DNA of 17,262 nt from CAZXYF01 sp964644705 (GCA_964644705.1 CAZXYF010000053.1:1-17262); one strand, 5' to 3'; counted from the stretch's first letter, positions 1 through 7,554 are shown. Made by a program: numbers and translations. The notes: generated by a model not told the origin, from the sequence alone.

Positions 1-61
1 AATGGTAACACAGCAGGTTTTGGTCCTGCCGTTCCAGGTTCGAATCCTGGCCGGGAAGCCA
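1..61 (+). tRNA. tRNA-Gln (TTG), 5' end cut off by window
   Basis: This is the 3' part of a tRNA. The anticodon stem is GCAGG/CCTGC (13-17 with 25-29) around a seven-base loop TTTTGGT. The anticodon TTG is at 20-22, reading glutamine codon CAA. The T arm is CCAGG-TTCGAAT-CCTGG, followed by seven acceptor-stem bases, a G discriminator and an encoded CCA at 59-61. The acceptor 5' strand and part of the D arm lie outside the window. A strong intrinsic terminator begins eight bases downstream, so this is the last gene of its transcript. Confidence 0.93.
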
Positions 62-68
62 TATTTGT

Positions 69-101
69 GAGGTCGCCGGGATCGGCGACCTCTTTTTTTT
101 T
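69..101 (+). terminator. intrinsic terminator after tRNA-Gln
   Basis: A perfect 10-bp stem, GAGGTCGCCG (69-78) with CGGCGACCTC (83-92), closes a four-base GGAT loop and is followed directly by nine T residues (93-101). This is a textbook Rho-independent terminator for the tRNA transcript. Confidence 0.95.
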
Positions 102-478
102 GCTCCCATCGCGCCTCCGAATCTGTAAGGTTTCGGTGAATCACGTGCGTGTTGTGAGGACAGACAAAGGCGCTCGTGTTCTTACACCGCAACTGCTGGC
201 TGTTCTTGCGGATGTTCGGTGTAAAGCGCAACTGACGGCTCGGTCGGAGACCAAACCGGTGTCGTTTGAGTTGTTGAGAACACACTGCGATTCACAATTG
301 CCCTGATTGTTCGACTTCAGCTGTGCCTGAGGGTGCTTTTAGAATAATTCACGCTTGAAATATGCGGGGTAGCCGGTACAGGGGTAAACATCGATTCCAC
401 TCCAAAAAACATCTGACATGATCAGACACAGCTGATAGCATAACATGCGTTCTTTCCCCTCTGGATACCTGACAACTC
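102..478. other. gene-free stretch between tRNA-Gln and murJ
   Basis: No convincing gene is visible here. A 79-codon frame running from 67 to 306 starts inside the terminator and has no ribosome binding site, so I do not call it. Three structural signals are present. (a) The 32 bases at 126-157 match 17209-17240 at 27 of 32 positions. (b) Inverted repeats TTACACCG (182-189)/CGGTGTAA (217-224) and CCGCAA (187-192)/TTGCGG (206-211) share bases 187-189. (c) TCAGCTGTG (317-325) is the inverse of CACAGCTGA (427-435). The stretch must contain the murJ promoter. TAGAAT at 340-345 is a possible -10 box, but I see no good -35 partner. It may include the remains of an eroded gene. Confidence 0.5.
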
Positions 479-2110
479 ATGGCCGACGACAAACATTTCC
501 TGCATAATACGGCATTGATCAGCATATTCACCGCCGTCAGCAGGATTATGGGGCTCATACGCGACATCGTGTGCGCGAGCTATTTTGGGGGCGGAGTGGT
601 GTGGGATGCTTTCAGCTTCGCTTTTCGTGTACCCAACCTCTTTCGGCGCCTGTTCGGGGAAGGAGCGCTCAGCTCCGCATTCATCCCGGTATTCACGGAT
701 TATCTGGAGAACGTAGGGCGCCAAGAGGCCTGGAAGCTGGCACGCATTGTGGGGACAGCGCTGGTGCTGGTTCTTCTGGCATGCCTTCTTTTGGGGGAAA
801 GCCTGATTTTCAGTCTGGCTCTCCTGAACGATCTCAGCCCCCGTTGGCAGCTTGCCCTCGCTCTGAGTGCGGTATTATTCCCTTACATGCTGTTCATATG
901 TTCCACGGCCCTGGCTGCCTCTATCCTGCAATCTTTGCGTCATTTTGCCGCCCCCGCCCTCGCCCCCATCCTTCTCAACGCGTGCTGGATTGCAGCAGTC
1001 CTGATCGTTGCCCCACTGGTCAGCTCACAACCCCATACCCGTATCTTCGTGCTCGCCGTCGGCATCGTGGTGGCGGGAGTATTCCAGATTGCCCTCCAAC
1101 TCGGAGTGCTTCATCGCTTCGGTTTCTCCTGGAAACCCCTTTTCAACCTCAATCACCCGGGCCTCCAGCGGATAACAAAGACGATGGCGCCGATCGTACT
1201 CGGGATGGCAGCGTTCCAGGCCAATGTGTTGATCGACGGAATTATCGCCATCGGTCTGGCCGCTCCCGAAACAACCGACACTTTCAGCGTATTCGGCACA
1301 ACGTATCAGTACCCCCTTCAAATTGGCGCAAACAGTGCCCTTTATTACGCGAATCGGCTCATGCAGTTTCCCCTTGGTGTTTTCGGAATAGCCCTCGCAA
1401 CGGCCATATTCCCCACGCTCAGTTCAACCGCCGCCGCCGGCAAATGGGAACGGTTCCGCACCACACTCACCGACGGCCTGGGGAGCGTGCTTTTTATCGG
1501 GATTCCCGCCGGAGCCGGCCTGATCGTTTTGGGATCACCGGCCGTTGAACTGTTTTTCCAGAGAGGCGCGTTTACGCCAACCATGACCGCGCGCACATCG
1601 ATGGTGCTTTCAAGCTACAGCCTGGGAATCTGGGCCTACTGCGCCCATCAGGTCCTCGGCCGCACGTTTTATAGTCTGGAAGATAGTATCACCCCGATGA
1701 AGGTGGCCTTTGGTATTGTCGCACTCAATTTCATCCTCAACCTGAGCCTTATATGGTGGTTCGCAGCCGCCGGACTCGCACTGGCCACCGCTATCAGCAG
1801 CACGGTTCAGTGCGCGGTCCTCTACCGTCTTCTGGAATCACGCACCGGCCCAGCACAACACAGGCGTCTGCTGCAAACTCTGATCAAAACGATAATTGCA
1901 ACGGGAATCATGGTCGGGGTCTGTCTGGTCACCCTCCACGGAGTATCACAGATTTCATGGGGCACACCGCTACTCAGGAAACTGCTCCGCTTGCTGGTTC
2001 CGATGTTCACCGGTATGCTCGTTTACTTCAGCGCAGGAGCCGCGCTGAATGTTCCAGAAATGGATCTTGTGCTGAACACAGTCAAATCCTATCTGTCGCG
2101 GCGCACCTAA
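479..2110 (+). CDS. murJ: MurJ/MviN lipid II flippase
   Basis: Integral membrane protein of 543 aa that moves lipid II, the undecaprenyl-linked peptidoglycan precursor, across the cytoplasmic membrane. The N-terminus has the MurJ/MviN signature in order: a first helix containing SRIMGLIRD, then DAFSFAFRVPNLFRRLFGEGALSS-like residues (about 43-67) and an early FIPVF. Many hydrophobic segments follow along the chain, consistent with the 14-helix MOP-superfamily fold. The conserved block MQFPLGVFGIALATAIFPTL sits near residues 297-316. Length is normal for the family. The ATG start has no clear Shine-Dalgarno sequence, but the family N-terminus begins a few residues later, so the start is probably right. 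The FHA-domain gene follows after 24 bases on the same strand and is probably cotranscribed. Confidence 0.95.
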   Translation: MADDKHFLHNTALISIFTAVSRIMGLIRDIVCASYFGGGVVWDAFSFAFRVPNLFRRLFGEGALSSAFIPVFTDYLENVGRQEAWKLARIVGTALVLVLLACLLLGESLIFSLALLNDLSPRWQLALALSAVLFPYMLFICSTALAASILQSLRHFAAPALAPILLNACWIAAVLIVAPLVSSQPHTRIFVLAVGIVVAGVFQIALQLGVLHRFGFSWKPLFNLNHPGLQRITKTMAPIVLGMAAFQANVLIDGIIAIGLAAPETTDTFSVFGTTYQYPLQIGANSALYYANRLMQFPLGVFGIALATAIFPTLSSTAAAGKWERFRTTLTDGLGSVLFIGIPAGAGLIVLGSPAVELFFQRGAFTPTMTARTSMVLSSYSLGIWAYCAHQVLGRTFYSLEDSITPMKVAFGIVALNFILNLSLIWWFAAAGLALATAISSTVQCAVLYRLLESRTGPAQHRRLLQTLIKTIIATGIMVGVCLVTLHGVSQISWGTPLLRKLLRLLVPMFTGMLVYFSAGAALNVPEMDLVLNTVKSYLSRRT

Positions 2111-2134
2111 CTTTCCAATCCGGGTAAAAATATC

Positions 2135-3139
2135 GTGGCGAGGAAGAGCAACGAATTCTGGATAGAAATAACCCGCGAGGGGTATCCGTCAGAGACGGTC
2201 CCCATTGACTCGTCGGGTGTGTTGATTGGACGTTCAAAACAGTGTGACATATCTTTCCCGAGGACCCAGCTGGCAGCACAACACGCACGAATCACGATTG
2301 AAAATGGATTCTGCTACCTTCAGAGCCTCAAATCTCAGCACCCGGCTCAAGTCAACGGTCATCGCACACACTACACGTGCCTGAACGACGGCGATACTAT
2401 TACGCTCGATGAGGTAACACTTATATTCCACAGAGCCGGCGGCCGGGCAGAGCGACAGAGCAGTCGCGAGACCGCCCGACAGAAACGCGCCTTTCAAGAG
2501 GCGACCAGGGGGATTGAACGGAAAAAAAGCGACCAACGTCCGCCTCTGCATCCACTCGCCCTCGCCGGGATCGTCTTTGTTGTGCTCGGGGCCTGGTTCT
2601 GGGCTTTTGGAGTCGGAGCCGTCATTCTCGGGGCAGTGAGCCTGTTTGAAATCCGCTCCCATGGAAAGCATCGGGGAACCAGACTCGCCCTGGCACTGAT
2701 CTGCGCCGGATTGCTGATCGGGGGCATCGACGCCTGTGAGCGGGCGGGTGGATCGGATTTGCTGTTCGGCTCCAAAACAACCGCCAGGACTTGCAAAACC
2801 AACCTGCACCAGATCGGCAAAGCGCTCAAAAACTACGCGAAAGATTACAGCGGGCAATCCCCCCCATTGCTGGAGGATCTGTATCCCAACTATGTGACCG
2901 ATGCCAGTGTCTTGCAGTGCCCGGGAACTGAGGCCACTCATCCGGGAGCGGGATATCTCTACATCGGTCACACCCTGGACCGTCCCCCACCCGAGGCCGT
3001 TCTCGTGATTGACGATAAACCCCGCCATCATCATGGGACCAGCGGTTTCCTGCTCCGTGCCAACGGGACGGTCGAGCAGCTTTCTGCCCCGACCCTGAAA
3101 ATGGAAATCCTGCATCTGAAGAAAAGAATGTCCCGTTGA
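2135..3139 (+). CDS. FHA domain / two-TM / pseudopilin-head-like membrane protein
   Basis: A 334-aa protein with an unusual domain order. Residues 10-100 form an FHA (phosphothreonine-binding) domain: IGR at 31-33, QHARI at 49-53 and VNG at 73-75, ending in a strand with a hydrophobic core. A charged linker (101-137) follows. Residues 138-200 hold two hydrophobic segments resembling DUF4190, with the closing Gly and an 'LALALICAGLL' stretch. Residues 215-318 resemble the C-terminal head of H-X9-DG pseudopilins: CKTNLHQIGKALKNY (220-234), a later QCPG, and H300 followed by nine residues and N310-G311, where the usual pair is Asp-Gly. There is no prepilin leader, so it is not a pilin. By inference it anchors in the membrane, with the FHA domain inside and the head outside. 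The start is GTG with weak ribosome binding. It converges on the next gene with a 15-base gap. Confidence 0.8.
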   Translation: MARKSNEFWIEITREGYPSETVPIDSSGVLIGRSKQCDISFPRTQLAAQHARITIENGFCYLQSLKSQHPAQVNGHRTHYTCLNDGDTITLDEVTLIFHRAGGRAERQSSRETARQKRAFQEATRGIERKKSDQRPPLHPLALAGIVFVVLGAWFWAFGVGAVILGAVSLFEIRSHGKHRGTRLALALICAGLLIGGIDACERAGGSDLLFGSKTTARTCKTNLHQIGKALKNYAKDYSGQSPPLLEDLYPNYVTDASVLQCPGTEATHPGAGYLYIGHTLDRPPPEAVLVIDDKPRHHHGTSGFLLRANGTVEQLSAPTLKMEILHLKKRMSR

Positions 3140-3154
3140 CCCCGGGATGGCCCG

Positions 3155-4039
3155 TCAGTCCTGTGCGGCCGTCTCCATCACTTTACGCAAATAAGCCGCC
3201 GCATCCTCCCCGATGTTCCCCTGTTCTTCGGCCAGCTCGACCGTCTTTCGCCCCAGCATCCCATACATCGGCAACAGATCGGGCATATTCTCTCGCAGCG
3301 TGGTCAGATGCCGTTCCACGGTTTCCACATCGCCACGAGCGATGGGGCCGGTCAGTGCATCCGGCAACCCCACATCCCCAAGATTTTGCACCGTCCCCCG
3401 AATCAGGGGCATCATGGCCTGTAACACAATTTCTTCTTCCATGCCCGCTTCTTTGCCCATCTCCACGGCCATCCCCTCGAGAACCGTCAAATAATTACAG
3501 GCCATGACGGCGGCGGCGTGGTAGAGAGGTTTTTTCTCAGTCGGTATGGTAAACGGGCGTGCTCCCATCGTCTCGACCACATCCTGCAATACCTGCCGGG
3601 CCCGTTCATCTCCCTCCAGGCAACAGTACGTCCCAGGCAACAGGTCAACGGCACTGTCTATGGTCGCAAACGTCTGAAGCGGATGCAGGCTGCCCGCATG
3701 GACACCGGCGGGAAGAGAATCGGCCAGGACGTCCGACCCCAGAGCTCCACTGCAATGGGCCACCACCATTCCCCGGCGAAAGGAGTTTTCATCGGCGAGG
3801 TCACCACACACATCCGCAATGGCATCGTCGGGGGTCGTTATAAAAACCAGATCCACAACCGATACCAGGTCGGCGGGATTATCGGCGGGGATACCGTCCC
3901 CCACGTATTTGCACGCACGGCGAGCAGACCCAAACGACCGGCTGGCAGCCCCCACAAACTCCCATGGCCCGCGCGAAAGCAAATACGCCAGCGCGGTGCC
4001 AACCGTTCCCGCACCAATGATACAGAAATCACGAGCCAT
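3155..4039 (-). CDS. Rossmann-fold dehydrogenase with DUF2520 domain
   Basis: Predicted NAD(P)-dependent oxidoreductase of 294 aa. The N-terminal Rossmann fold has the dinucleotide motif GAGTVG (residues 9-14), and a second strand ends in ASRSF. The central signature 'HCSGALGSDVL' with 'AGSLHPLQTF' is typical of the COG5495/DUF2520 family. The helical C-terminal half has a 'YHAAAVMACNYL' helix. Members include the PanG-type ketopantoate reductases, so pantothenate synthesis is possible, but no pan gene is nearby and the substrate is unknown. I chose the ATG at 4037-4039 because GGAG lies eight bases upstream and the Rossmann strand starts directly after it; an in-frame ATG 33 bases further up is less likely. 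It is the last gene of a leftward run, 65 bases after the hexuloisomerase gene. Confidence 0.85.
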   Translation of the reverse strand: MARDFCIIGAGTVGTALAYLLSRGPWEFVGAASRSFGSARRACKYVGDGIPADNPADLVSVVDLVFITTPDDAIADVCGDLADENSFRRGMVVAHCSGALGSDVLADSLPAGVHAGSLHPLQTFATIDSAVDLLPGTYCCLEGDERARQVLQDVVETMGARPFTIPTEKKPLYHAAAVMACNYLTVLEGMAVEMGKEAGMEEEIVLQAMMPLIRGTVQNLGDVGLPDALTGPIARGDVETVERHLTTLRENMPDLLPMYGMLGRKTVELAEEQGNIGEDAAAYLRKVMETAAQD

Positions 4040-4104
4040 ACCGCTTACTCCATCCTGCCAAACGTATATCAAACGCCCATCACAGTGTCCGCGGCTGTCC
4101 TCAA

Positions 4105-4671
4105 TTATTCCAAATTGGCATGCATACGCCTCAAACGCTCCGCTGGAACGTCCCCGCGGCGCATAAGCAGATCAATGAGCGCATCACAATAAAACAGCGC
4201 CGCCTCCTCAAAAAGGGTATTGCCCGGGAAGGCCCCCCCATCTGTCGAGTTTCCCGCCTCCTGCGGCGATAACAAAACCACATGCGATGCATTCCGGGTC
4301 AGTGTCGAACATTCCTCTCCCGTCACCCCGGCCACCTCCGCACCCGACTCGAGGGCCGTTTTAGCCATCTGAAGGGTCGTCGCGGTTTCTCCCGAACAGG
4401 AAAAGGCCAGCAAAACGTCTTCGGTTTCAATGGGCGGACACGTCGCTTCACCCGTAACGTGCACCTCGAATCCCATTTGCATAAGCCGCATGGCAAAACA
4501 CCGCGCCACCAATCCCGTCCGTCCCTGACCCGTTACAAACACCTTTGCCGCATCATCTATCAGAGCAATAAGTTTTTCGGTTGCCCCGGTATCCACCGCA
4601 TTCAGCACACGTTCAACCTCCGCCGTGCGCTGTTGACACCATTCAACAAATTTATTCTTCGCTTCCGTCAT
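4105..4671 (-). CDS. hxlB: 6-phospho-3-hexuloisomerase (SIS domain)
   Basis: Converts hexulose-6-phosphate to fructose-6-phosphate, the second step of the ribulose monophosphate pathway. The protein is 188 aa, the usual length for PHI, and is one SIS domain: 'TGQGRTGLVARCFAMRLM' near residues 47-64, the phosphosugar loop 'FSCSGETATT', and the PHI-type tail 'LFEEAALFYCDALI' ending in 'RRMHANLE', close to the tail of archaeal PHI proteins. The upstream HPS-RraA gene ends inside it, overlapping by 20 bases from the ATG, so the two are translationally coupled. I chose ATG 4669-4671 (GAGG seven bases upstream). The GTG immediately before it (4672-4674) is an alternative. Its place directly after a hexulose-phosphate synthase supports the assignment over other SIS isomerases. 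Confidence 0.9.
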   Translation of the reverse strand: MTEAKNKFVEWCQQRTAEVERVLNAVDTGATEKLIALIDDAAKVFVTGQGRTGLVARCFAMRLMQMGFEVHVTGEATCPPIETEDVLLAFSCSGETATTLQMAKTALESGAEVAGVTGEECSTLTRNASHVVLLSPQEAGNSTDGGAFPGNTLFEEAALFYCDALIDLLMRRGDVPAERLRRMHANLE

Positions 4672-5974
4672 CACGTTTCCTCATTTGTTCCCACCGGGAT
4701 AGTTCAGCTACCTGCCCGAGCGTACTACCGTCCTCAATCTCCGCCATTTCCCGATCTTCCTCTTCCAGCACGGACTGCGCCCGATTCGCCACTTCCACCA
4801 CTTTTTCCTGCGGTATCACAACGACACCATCATCATCACCAATAATCCAATCGCCGTTCCGTATCGTCTGTCCCCCAAAATGCAGAGGCACGTCCATCAT
4901 CCCCTGTCCTTTGGGCTCCCCCGCCACCGGAGTAATGATCGTCGAGAAAGCGGGGAATTCCATCTCCCGGATATTGCAGGTATCGCGAATGGCCCCGAAA
5001 ATCACCACACCCGCCATCCCTCGCTGAACCGCACTCATCGTGGCCATCTCCCCCCAGACTGCTGGCGGTCGTCCGCAGGCGTCAATGACGAGAACCTCGC
5101 CCTCTTGCGCCTCATCGATCGCCTCCACAGGTTTGGCCCAATCCCCTGGATAGGTCCAGACGGTGCGGGCTGGACCGGCCATGTGTGCGCCCTGAACAAC
5201 GGGGTCCATCTCCTCGATTACACCTTCATTGTGGAGCGCCATAGTGATATCAGCCGCCGAGGTCCGGGTAAGGACATCAGCAACATCCTCGGCACCCGTG
5301 CGTTTGTACAACTCGGTGGCCACAGCTTGCCCGGTTTCCATCGCTTCGATAATCGTCTCAGTCGCGTCAGTGGCATCGGGGGCTTTGGAGATGGCCCCGC
5401 CAACAATCACGATGCTGGCACCGGCTTCGATTGCTTCGGGGGCCGTCTCACTGTTGATACCACCTGCCACCCCGACCGGTATCTCCACGGATGACGCCAC
5501 GGCGCGGAGGTCTTCAAATGGCCCTTCGCCCTGCATCTGCTGGTCGATGGGGGTATGGACACACAGGCTGCTCGCCCCCAGTTCTTGCACCTCGGCAGCC
5601 CGCCGCGCAAGTTCCGACGCCTCGCTGAAGCCGACCAGATCAACACAAATGCTGGCTTCGTACCTGCGCGCCGACTCCACACACTCCTGGACCGTCGCAT
5701 CGGAGGCAGCGCCGAGCACATGCACCACGTCGGCTCCCGCTTTGGCCGCTGCGGACGTTTCCACACGACCGGCGTCCATAACTTTCATATCGGCCACAAT
5801 TTTCAGACTGGGGAATTCATTACGCAGTTTGCGAACAACCTCCAGTCCCTCGCTTTTTATCAGGGGTGTGCCGGCCTCCAGCCTTTGCACGCCCCCCTTC
5901 ACCGCCTCGTGGGCGATACGCATTGCCTGATCCAGATTCACAAAATCCAGGGCAAGTTGCAATACAGGTTTCAT
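4652..5974 (-). CDS. hxlA: 3-hexulose-6-phosphate synthase fused to RraA-like domain
   Basis: A 440-aa two-domain protein. Residues 1-212 are a hexulose-6-phosphate synthase of the orotidine-phosphate-decarboxylase superfamily: LALDF (7-11), EAGTPLIK (33-40), D62-x-K64-x-x-D67 in ADMKVMDAG, and AGGIN (170-174). It condenses formaldehyde with ribulose-5-phosphate, or runs backwards to supply pentose phosphate. Residues 235-435 are an RraA/HMG-aldolase-like domain with GAIRD (327-331) and GDDDGVVVIP (379-388). In the aldolase motif G-X20-R-D-X2-E/D, G309, R330 and D331 are present but N334 replaces the acidic residue. The same fusion is known from methanogenic archaea, annotated as bifunctional HPS/ribonuclease regulator. 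The PHI gene overlaps its end. The start has a weak GGAA upstream, but the family N-terminus fits exactly. Confidence 0.92.
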   Translation of the reverse strand: MKPVLQLALDFVNLDQAMRIAHEAVKGGVQRLEAGTPLIKSEGLEVVRKLRNEFPSLKIVADMKVMDAGRVETSAAAKAGADVVHVLGAASDATVQECVESARRYEASICVDLVGFSEASELARRAAEVQELGASSLCVHTPIDQQMQGEGPFEDLRAVASSVEIPVGVAGGINSETAPEAIEAGASIVIVGGAISKAPDATDATETIIEAMETGQAVATELYKRTGAEDVADVLTRTSAADITMALHNEGVIEEMDPVVQGAHMAGPARTVWTYPGDWAKPVEAIDEAQEGEVLVIDACGRPPAVWGEMATMSAVQRGMAGVVIFGAIRDTCNIREMEFPAFSTIITPVAGEPKGQGMMDVPLHFGGQTIRNGDWIIGDDDGVVVIPQEKVVEVANRAQSVLEEEDREMAEIEDGSTLGQVAELSRWEQMRKRDDGSEE

Positions 5975-6141
5975 GACTCGTTCCGTGTGATAAAGTATTC
6001 ACCAAAAACAGAAAAGCAACAGAACTCCCGCGCCGCTAACCAGATGGGGTTTTGGAGAACGACGCGACCTCCCACGGCCGCCAAAGCAGTACTAAGCGGG
6101 GTGGCGGTCCGCAAGCAGAGGGTCGCCCCATACGCTTCCGA
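5975..6141 (-). promoter_or_regulatory. glnA-hxlA intergenic region with extended stem-loop
   Basis: This region contains an imperfect stem-loop at 6064-6126. The outer arms are GCGACC (6064-6069 on +) and GGTCGC (6121-6126). The inner arms are CCGCCA (6078-6083) and TGGCGG (6102-6107), with a CGG/CCG extension around a bulged T. On the minus strand no T run follows the stem, so it is not a canonical terminator for glnA. It could protect the glnA 3' end or be part of the hxlA leader. I see no convincing promoter hexamers before hxlA. Confidence 0.4.
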
Positions 6142-7554
6142 TTACAGGTCGTAGTACAGATCAAACTCATGCGGATGGGGACGCAGCTTCACGGGCATCA
6201 CCTCGTTCTCGCGTTTGTACCGGATCCACGTATCGATCACTTCCTGCGTGAAAACGTCGCCCTGCAGCAAGAATTCGTGATCCCGTTCCAGTTCCTCCAG
6301 GGCTTCCTCCAGCGAACCGGGCGTCGAGGGGATGCGAGCCAGTTCCTGCGGGGGCAGATCATAGATATTGCGGTCGAGCGCCTCCCCGGGATCAATCTGG
6401 TTCTTGATACCGTCCACCGCCGCCATCAGGAGGGCGGAAAAGGCAAAGTATGGATTGCACGAGGGATCAGGACAGCGGAATTCAATCCGCCGCGAGGCCG
6501 GGGTCGGCTCAATCATCGGTATGCGGATGGCCACACTCCTGTTGCGCGAGGAGAACGCCAGGTTCACCGGTGCCTCATACCCCGGCACAAGCCGCCTGTA
6601 GGAGTTGGTGGTGGGACTCGTGATGGCGACGAGGGCGCGTCCATGCTCGATCAGTCCGCCGATGGCCCAGAGACCCATTTCACTGAGTCCTCCGTATCTG
6701 TCTCCCGAAAACAACGGGTTCCCGTCCTTCCAGACCGAAAAGTGCACATGCATTCCACTTCCGTTGTCCCCAAATATTGGTTTGGGCATGAAGGTCACGG
6801 TTTTGCCATGACGTCGGGCAACATTTTTTACAATGTATTTGTACATCAACAACTGGTCCGCCATGGTGACCAGGGTATTGTATTTCAGGTCGATCTCGGC
6901 CTGGCCTCCCGAGGCCACCTCGTGATGATGGCATTCCACTTCCAGCCCGGCGCGGAGCATCAACTTGGTCATCTCATTGCGCAGTTCCTGCATGGAATCG
7001 GCCGGAGCAACCGGGAAATAGCCCTCCTTGGAGCGCATTTTATAACCCAGATTGGGGTCCTCCTCACGCCCCGTATTCCAGTGTCCCTCGGTGGAATCAA
7101 CCGAGTAATGGGAGGAATTCGGGCGAGTGTCGTAGCGCACCTCATCAAAAACAAAGAATTCCGGTTCCGGACCAAAATAGGCAGTATCCCCAATTCCCGA
7201 ATTCTTCAGATACCTTTCGGCTTTGATCGCCGTAAAACGGGGGTCCCGGGCATATTTTTCTTTGGTGATCGGGTCGGCGATATTACAGTTGATAATCAGA
7301 GTCGGCGTCTCACTGAAGGGGTCCATGACCGCCGTCTCCGGATCGGGGAAGATCACCATATCGCTCTCGCTGATGGACTGCCATCCTCGCATACTGGACC
7401 CATCAATACCAAATCCCGATGAGAGAGCGTCGGCATCGATCATCTCCCTGGGGACGCTAAAATGCTGCCACAGTCCGGGCAGATCCATAAAACGCAGATC
7501 CACCATTTCCACATCGCGATCTTCAATAATCTGCATTACATCATCTACATCCAT
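6142..7554 (-). CDS. glnA: glutamine synthetase, type I
   Basis: Makes glutamine from glutamate, ammonia and ATP; cytosolic dodecamer and main ammonia-assimilation enzyme. The protein has 470 aa, essentially the length of the classical GSI enzyme. Family landmarks in order: GFGIDGSSMRGW (47-58), FGPEPEFFVFD (127-137), the metal-site region around ECHHHEVASGGQAEID (207-222), NGSGMHVHFS (264-273), and RNRSVAIRIP plus RRIEFRCPDPSCNPY. Tyr398 in NIYDLPPQE matches the adenylylation-site tyrosine of the GSI-beta class, so adenylylation control is possible. I chose ATG 7552-7554 because AGGAG lies eight bases upstream; the upstream in-frame ATG at 7602 would add 16 residues unlike the family. It follows a STAS-domain gene by 59 bases and probably shares its promoter. 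Confidence 0.96.
   Translation of the reverse strand: MDVDDVMQIIEDRDVEMVDLRFMDLPGLWQHFSVPREMIDADALSSGFGIDGSSMRGWQSISESDMVIFPDPETAVMDPFSETPTLIINCNIADPITKEKYARDPRFTAIKAERYLKNSGIGDTAYFGPEPEFFVFDEVRYDTRPNSSHYSVDSTEGHWNTGREEDPNLGYKMRSKEGYFPVAPADSMQELRNEMTKLMLRAGLEVECHHHEVASGGQAEIDLKYNTLVTMADQLLMYKYIVKNVARRHGKTVTFMPKPIFGDNGSGMHVHFSVWKDGNPLFSGDRYGGLSEMGLWAIGGLIEHGRALVAITSPTTNSYRRLVPGYEAPVNLAFSSRNRSVAIRIPMIEPTPASRRIEFRCPDPSCNPYFAFSALLMAAVDGIKNQIDPGEALDRNIYDLPPQELARIPSTPGSLEEALEELERDHEFLLQGDVFTQEVIDTWIRYKRENEVMPVKLRPHPHEFDLYYDL

Noticed and set aside
67..306. 79-codon frame after tRNA-Gln
   Set aside because: Starts inside the tRNA terminator, has no ribosome binding site, and only a 10-residue stretch resembles anything else in the window. 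Kept as a possible gene remnant in findings, not as a gene.
317..435. 9-base inverted repeat TCAGCTGTG/CACAGCTGA about 100 bases apart
   Set aside because: Too short and too far apart to be a mobile-element end or a stable hairpin on its own; no transposase nearby.
571..1548. 325-codon open frame on the plus strand within murJ
   Set aside because: Shifted frame of murJ; Arg/Pro/Ser-rich peptide typical of a GC-rich shadow.
6052..7422. 456-codon open frame on the plus strand
   Set aside because: Exactly opposite glnA; the His-rich, motif-free peptide is the antisense image of a conserved gene.
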